NCBI GenBank assembly: GCA_903853285.1
Contig: CAINTF010000001.1
Span: 1-13,222 of the forward strand
DNA length: 13,222 bases
Reading direction: 5' to 3'
DNA from: an uncultured Acidimicrobium sp.
GTDB taxonomy: Bacteria > Actinomycetota > Acidimicrobiia > Acidimicrobiales > Ilumatobacteraceae
The translations under genes and the position numbers were made by a program. Positions within the stretch are counted from its first letter, which is position 1. The number at the start of each line of letters is the position of its first letter. Positions 10,111 through 13,222 of the stretch are shown here, piece after piece. The notes under the pieces are model-generated. The model worked only from the letters and a program-made list of their open reading frames with translations. It did no database searches and had not been told where the DNA came from.

Positions 10111-10953
10111 CTACGAACCAACAATCATCTTGGCGAAAGTAGCGAGATCCGCAAACACATGACTGTCTCCGTTTGCTGAAGTGCTCGCAACATCACTCAC
10201 ATCGTTTGCAGACGAAATGCCAGTTAGCACCTGAGCAAATTTGCAGCCCACGGTTTGCGCAAACAACCCATCTGTTGAAGGTCTGTCACCCACCATCCAC
10301 GCATTTGAAAGATCATCGAGTCTCAAAACTTGACCCACCAAATCGGCCATCGGCTTGTGAGGCTTTCCCGCAATGATTGGCTCAACACCTGAAGCAGCAG
10401 CAACAGCCGCCAAGATCGATCCACCACCAGGAATCAAGCCGTGAGGTGTTGGATAAGTTGCGTCGTCATTGGTGGCGATGAGTCGCGCACCATTACGCAC
10501 TGCATTGGACAGCTTCGTTAAACCTCGATAATCGAATGTTGCGTGATAGCCAACCAAGACAACGTCAATTTCTTGATCAGTATCACCATTAATTGCGTGA
10601 CCATCTGAGCCATCGAGATTGTGTTCGTCGGAACGTCCTACAAGAATTGCTCCGGCATTCTTTATAGCTTCGACTGCACCTGGACCACCACCGAGCAGCA
10701 CACGTTCACCCTTGCGTAAGAGCACCCCAGCAGCTTGGGACGAAGTAACAACGTCACCATGCGCATCTATCCCAATCTTTACCAGTGCGTTTTCTTGATC
10801 GGCTACAACAGAAAAAGAATTGTTCGTGACGAACAACACGCGATGACCGGCATTGCGAAGTGACTTAATGGCATCGACCGAACCTGCAATAGGTTGATGC
10901 ATTAGCCAAACGACACCATCTAGATCGCACAAAATCGGGGCTGCAGATGGCAC
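10111..10953 (-). CDS. NagD-type HAD phosphatase, probable glycerol-3-phosphate phosphatase
   Basis: A 280-residue HAD-IIA family phosphatase. Motif I is DLDGVVW with Asp10 (nucleophile) and Asp12; motif II is FVTNNS (41-46); a cap domain occupies about 60-180; motif III Lys197 is in AGKPHKP; motif IV is MVGDRPSTDG (221-230). It occupies the position of M. tuberculosis Rv1692, reported as a glycerol-3-phosphate phosphatase that recycles phospholipid head groups. The same substrate is inferred from synteny; a broader sugar- or nucleotide-phosphatase role is possible. I start it at GTG 10953, nine codons before motif I; the frame stays open to 11181, but that extension lies antisense within the DUF1015 gene. 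It is the first gene of the minus-strand run and diverges from DUF1015 across 9 bases. Confidence 0.9.
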   Translation of the reverse strand: MPSAAPILCDLDGVVWLMHQPIAGSVDAIKSLRNAGHRVLFVTNNSFSVVADQENALVKIGIDAHGDVVTSSQAAGVLLRKGERVLLGGGPGAVEAIKNAGAILVGRSDEHNLDGSDGHAINGDTDQEIDVVLVGYHATFDYRGLTKLSNAVRNGARLIATNDDATYPTPHGLIPGGGSILAAVAAASGVEPIIAGKPHKPMADLVGQVLRLDDLSNAWMVGDRPSTDGLFAQTVGCKFAQVLTGISSANDVSDVASTSANGDSHVFADLATFAKMIVGS

Positions 10954-10967
10954 ACTGTAATTGTGCC
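10949..10967. promoter_or_regulatory. Palindrome spanning two divergent start codons
   Basis: GGCACA and TGTGCC flank 7 bases. Each arm contains a GTG start codon (10953 on minus, 10963 on plus), because both genes begin GTGCC. The 9-base gap leaves no room for promoters, which must lie inside the opposing coding regions or give leaderless transcripts. The symmetry may be a regulator site or simply a consequence of two similar starts. Confidence 0.4.
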
Positions 10968-12165
10968 TCGTTTTCTCCCCTTTCACGCGCTTCGATATGC
11001 GTCGTCCACAGACCTCAGCAAGACTTGCGCTCCCCCATACGACGTTTTGAATGACAATGACCGCGCCAATTTGGTCGCTCAACATGCTCACAACATCGTC
11101 AATATCGATTTGCCCGTCGCCACGCCGACGCAGCCAGATGCATATTTGGCTGCAGCACAAACACTTCAAAACTGGATCCAAAGTGGCGTGCTTGTACGCG
11201 ACGAATCACCATCGTTCACTCTGTATCGCATGCAGTTTCGTGACACGATCGGCAATCAGCGAAACATTGTTGGTGTGCTCGGTGGTTTGGAAGTAGTGGA
11301 CGAAGGCGCGGGAGGTGTTCTTCCCCACGAACGCACGACACCGAAGGCTAAAACTGATCGACTTGACCTCACCAAGGCAACCGATGCAAATCTTTCTCCT
11401 GTTTGGGGCTTGAGTCTCGCGCCAGGTCTGAGTGAGATTCTCAAAACTCCCGCAGAAGTTGTTGGTTCATACATCGATGATCAGGGAGTAACGCACACCG
11501 TCGAACGAGTCAGCGACCCAACCCAAATCGCGTCAATAACAGAGTGCATTGCACAGCATCCGGTCATCATTGCCGACGGACATCATCGCTATGCAATCAG
11601 TCGGACCTACCGTGACGAAACGCGTCTTCGCACAAATTCGACATCCACCGATGCCGAACAGACGCTCACATTTGTCAATGAATTAATCGACGAACAACTC
11701 AGCGTTGCTGCAATTCATCGTCTGTACACCGATGTCTCAACTACAGCGTTGATTGACACACTTGCTCAGTCCTTCACCATCACCGATGCGCCACCAATTG
11801 GCGATACCACTCTTGCAACCATGGACAAAGACGGTTGTCTATGTTTTATCGATAGTGATCTCCAAACAAAGTGGCTAACTCCGCGCGATGATGCTTTCGA
11901 TGGCATTCGGTCGCTCGACAGTGCCCGTCTTGAGCACGCGTTGCGAGATCTGCCTCACACGGTTTCTTTTCAACATGGCGTGAATGAAGTTGTCGAAGTA
12001 CTTTCACAACATCAAGCCAATGCGGCAATTCTGATTCGCCCTGTAAGTGTTGCCGAGATCAAGCGCACCGCAACAGAAGGCATTTTGATGCCACCAAAGT
12101 CGACGTTCTTTACGCCAAAACTGCGTACTGGTTTTGTAATCCGCGAGCTCAATACTCGCAATTAA
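10963..12165 (+). CDS. DUF1015 family protein
   Basis: A 400-residue member of the DUF1015 (COG4198) family, which has no firmly assigned general function. The N-terminus PRFLPFHALRY followed by CAPPYDVLND (about 22-31) is typical and fixes the GTG start at 10963. The second hallmark is VIIADGHHRYAISRTYRDE, with the DGHHRY core at 205-210; the C-terminal LMPPKSTFFTPKLRTGFVI (about 370-390) is also family-typical. The DGHHR core resembles the DG(H/N)HR active-site motif of ParB/Srx-fold proteins, including the archaeal free serine kinase SerK. A nucleotide-dependent kinase or hydrolase role is therefore conceivable, but this is inference. No membrane segment or signal peptide is visible. It stands alone on the plus strand and converges on the TPR gene with 6 bases between stops. 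Confidence 0.9.
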   Translation: MPRFLPFHALRYASSTDLSKTCAPPYDVLNDNDRANLVAQHAHNIVNIDLPVATPTQPDAYLAAAQTLQNWIQSGVLVRDESPSFTLYRMQFRDTIGNQRNIVGVLGGLEVVDEGAGGVLPHERTTPKAKTDRLDLTKATDANLSPVWGLSLAPGLSEILKTPAEVVGSYIDDQGVTHTVERVSDPTQIASITECIAQHPVIIADGHHRYAISRTYRDETRLRTNSTSTDAEQTLTFVNELIDEQLSVAAIHRLYTDVSTTALIDTLAQSFTITDAPPIGDTTLATMDKDGCLCFIDSDLQTKWLTPRDDAFDGIRSLDSARLEHALRDLPHTVSFQHGVNEVVEVLSQHQANAAILIRPVSVAEIKRTATEGILMPPKSTFFTPKLRTGFVIRELNTRN

Positions 12166-12171
12166 ATGCTT

Positions 12172-13222
12172 TTAGCGAGAACCTAGAGTCTCAAGCCGAT
12201 CACGTACATCGGTGAAGTCTGCATCGTTCTTCGCAATGCGCTGGAAAATTGTGCGAGCCTGAACAACGTCGCCTGATCGGTCATACAAGTCGGCAAGCAC
12301 ATACCATTCGCGTAAGTGATGCTCGCGAACCTTGGCTGGGTCTTGCTTCGATTGTTGCATCAAACGCACTGCGGCCTGAATATCGCCCTGATCTGCAAGC
12401 GCACTTGCAGCAACAATGCGACCTTCGGCAACAATCGTTGGATCTGGAGACGCATCTTTCAGTTCTTTCCACAACTCATCGACTTTGTCGTAGCGCATTA
12501 ACGCGCGATAGCAGTCTGAGAGCACTGGATGATTCAGAGTTGAACCAGACGTAAGCGCACGAGCCTGCTCTAGGTGATCTGCAGCATCGCGCCATTGACC
12601 CATGCGATACATCGACAATCCAGCGATTTCGTGAATCAGTTCAACTCCCGGGCAATCCCGCGAGATTGGAATAATGATTTTCTTGGCGTCTTGGTAGCGA
12701 CCACGCTCAAAGGCATCGAGCGCCAACGCAAGTTTTTCGATCAGGCGCTTAGATGCACGCTCACCAACAATTGCGATGATGCTTCCAGCAACATTTGCCT
12801 CAACATGTGCCATCGCCGCTGCTGATGCACGGCGCTCATCTCGCTCGAGGCGAATTGGTGCTGATTCTTCTTCACGGCGAGGGCCACGACCACGTGCTGG
12901 ACGAGTCGAACCTTCGTCTTTCCAAACTTCATTTGACTGCGTATTGCGCGGTAGCGCATCGCGATCATTCTTCCGTCCACCTGTGCGATAACGAACTTCG
13001 TCAGCTTTGCGCTGTGCTGCAGTCTGCGGAACTACTGGACGATCATCATCGCGGAACGAACGACCGCTATCTGGACGACCACGACCTGCTGGAGGACGAC
13101 CGCGACCCGCTGAATCACCACGACCATACGACGGACGATCACCGCGATCTGCAGACGGACGGCCACTACTTGGACGACCACGACCTGCTGGAGGACGACC
13201 CGCTGAATCACCACGACCATAC
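12172..13222 (-). CDS. TPR protein with Arg/Gly/Pro-rich N-terminal repeats (5' end outside window)
   Basis: An open frame of 349 residues enters from the right edge. The first ~136 are low-complexity (RGRP, PPAGRGRP, GDSAGR, DDDRP) and likely disordered; about 50 more mixed charged residues follow (VRYRTGGRKNDRDALPR, RREEESAPIRLERDERR). The C-terminal ~200 residues hold tetratricopeptide-like helix pairs such as ALDAFERGRYQDAKK, AGLSMYRMGQWRDAADHLEQA, ASALADQGDIQAAVRLMQQ and LADLYDRSGDVVQARTIFQRI. It occupies the place of M. tuberculosis Rv1691, and I recall Streptomyces homologues with similar RG-rich N-termini. An ATG at 12813 would give only the TPR part (213 residues), but the upstream frame is clearly coding-like and no stop intervenes. 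RG-rich tails often bind RNA; a scaffold or RNA-associated role is inference. Confidence 0.83.
   Translation of the reverse strand, partial: YGRGDSAGRPPAGRGRPSSGRPSADRGDRPSYGRGDSAGRGRPPAGRGRPDSGRSFRDDDRPVVPQTAAQRKADEVRYRTGGRKNDRDALPRNTQSNEVWKDEGSTRPARGRGPRREEESAPIRLERDERRASAAAMAHVEANVAGSIIAIVGERASKRLIEKLALALDAFERGRYQDAKKIIIPISRDCPGVELIHEIAGLSMYRMGQWRDAADHLEQARALTSGSTLNHPVLSDCYRALMRYDKVDELWKELKDASPDPTIVAEGRIVAASALADQGDIQAAVRLMQQSKQDPAKVREHHLREWYVLADLYDRSGDVVQARTIFQRIAKNDADFTDVRDRLETLGSR
13072..13222 (-). repeat. In-frame 99-bp tandem repeat encoding the RG-rich region
   Basis: Positions 13072-13129 and 13171-13222 are identical apart from a 6-base in-frame gap (GCGACC at 13102-13107, present only in the first copy). 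The period is 99 bases (33 codons). Between the copies lies a more diverged, similarly R/G/D/S-rich stretch. The match includes third codon positions, which indicates recent duplication or homogenisation, not just protein-level selection. The second copy is cut by the window edge, so more copies may follow. Confidence 0.85.

Noticed and set aside
10954..11181. N-terminal extension of the HAD phosphatase (76 more codons)
   Set aside because: It lies antisense within the conserved N-terminus of DUF1015 and resembles no HAD sequence.
13032..13220. Val/Gln-rich minus-strand open frame at the right edge, and a CRISPR-like look to the repeats there
   Set aside because: It is an alternative frame of the in-frame RG-rich repeat. 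The repeats are coding, lack fixed-length unique spacers and differ by a whole-codon indel, so they are not a CRISPR array.

Overview
This is a compact bacterial chromosomal segment of about 13.2 kb carrying 14 protein genes, two of them cut by the window edges. No rRNA, tRNA, CRISPR array or insertion sequence is visible. Gene order and protein motifs point to an actinobacterium. Read from the right edge down the minus strand, the window runs: TPR protein, NagD-type HAD phosphatase, tlyA, nadK, recN, pyrG, Nudix ADP-ribose pyrophosphatase, xerD, scpA, scpB, rluB. From memory, this is the order of the Mycobacterium tuberculosis Rv1691-Rv1711 region. The base composition is roughly balanced by eye, far below that of mycobacteria or Streptomyces. 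With the two extra plus-strand genes and the HD gene, this would suit a lower-GC, possibly aquatic, actinobacterium such as a member of the Acidimicrobiia. That placement is inference.

Layout. Positions 1-2048 hold rluB (3' end missing), scpB and scpA on the minus strand: a 23S rRNA pseudouridine synthase and the two kleisin-complex partners of SMC. A 71-base divergent gap with an interrupted palindrome separates them from trpS (+, 2120-3109). Positions 3146-5084 hold an HD hydrolase, xerD and the Nudix hydrolase, joined by two 4-base ATGA overlaps. pyrG (5106-6758), recN, nadK, tlyA and the HAD phosphatase (10111-10953) then run as one closely packed minus-strand series. A DUF1015 gene (+, 10963-12165) diverges from the HAD gene across only 9 bases. 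It converges, with 6 bases between stop codons, on a minus-strand TPR gene whose N-terminal part is an Arg/Gly/Pro-rich repeat region running off the right edge.

How the genes fit together. One theme is chromosome segregation, resolution and repair (ScpA, ScpB, XerD, RecN). The second is translation and rRNA modification (RluB, TlyA, TrpRS). The third is nucleotide and cofactor metabolism (PyrG, NadK, ADP-ribose pyrophosphatase, a probable glycerol-3-phosphate phosphatase). Most are housekeeping genes. Two plus-strand genes, trpS and DUF1015, interrupt the minus-strand series.

Points that stand out: rluB has no ATG, GTG or TTG start that could include its S4 domain and appears to use ATT (or CTG, or a -1 frameshift from scpB); the RG-rich TPR protein is encoded by nearly identical DNA repeats; two divergent genes start 9 bases apart inside a palindrome; and an HD hydrolase is translationally coupled to XerD. 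I see no clearly new multi-gene system. No stretch over 300 bases lacks a gene; the longest gaps are 82 bases (recN-pyrG) and 71 bases (scpA-trpS).
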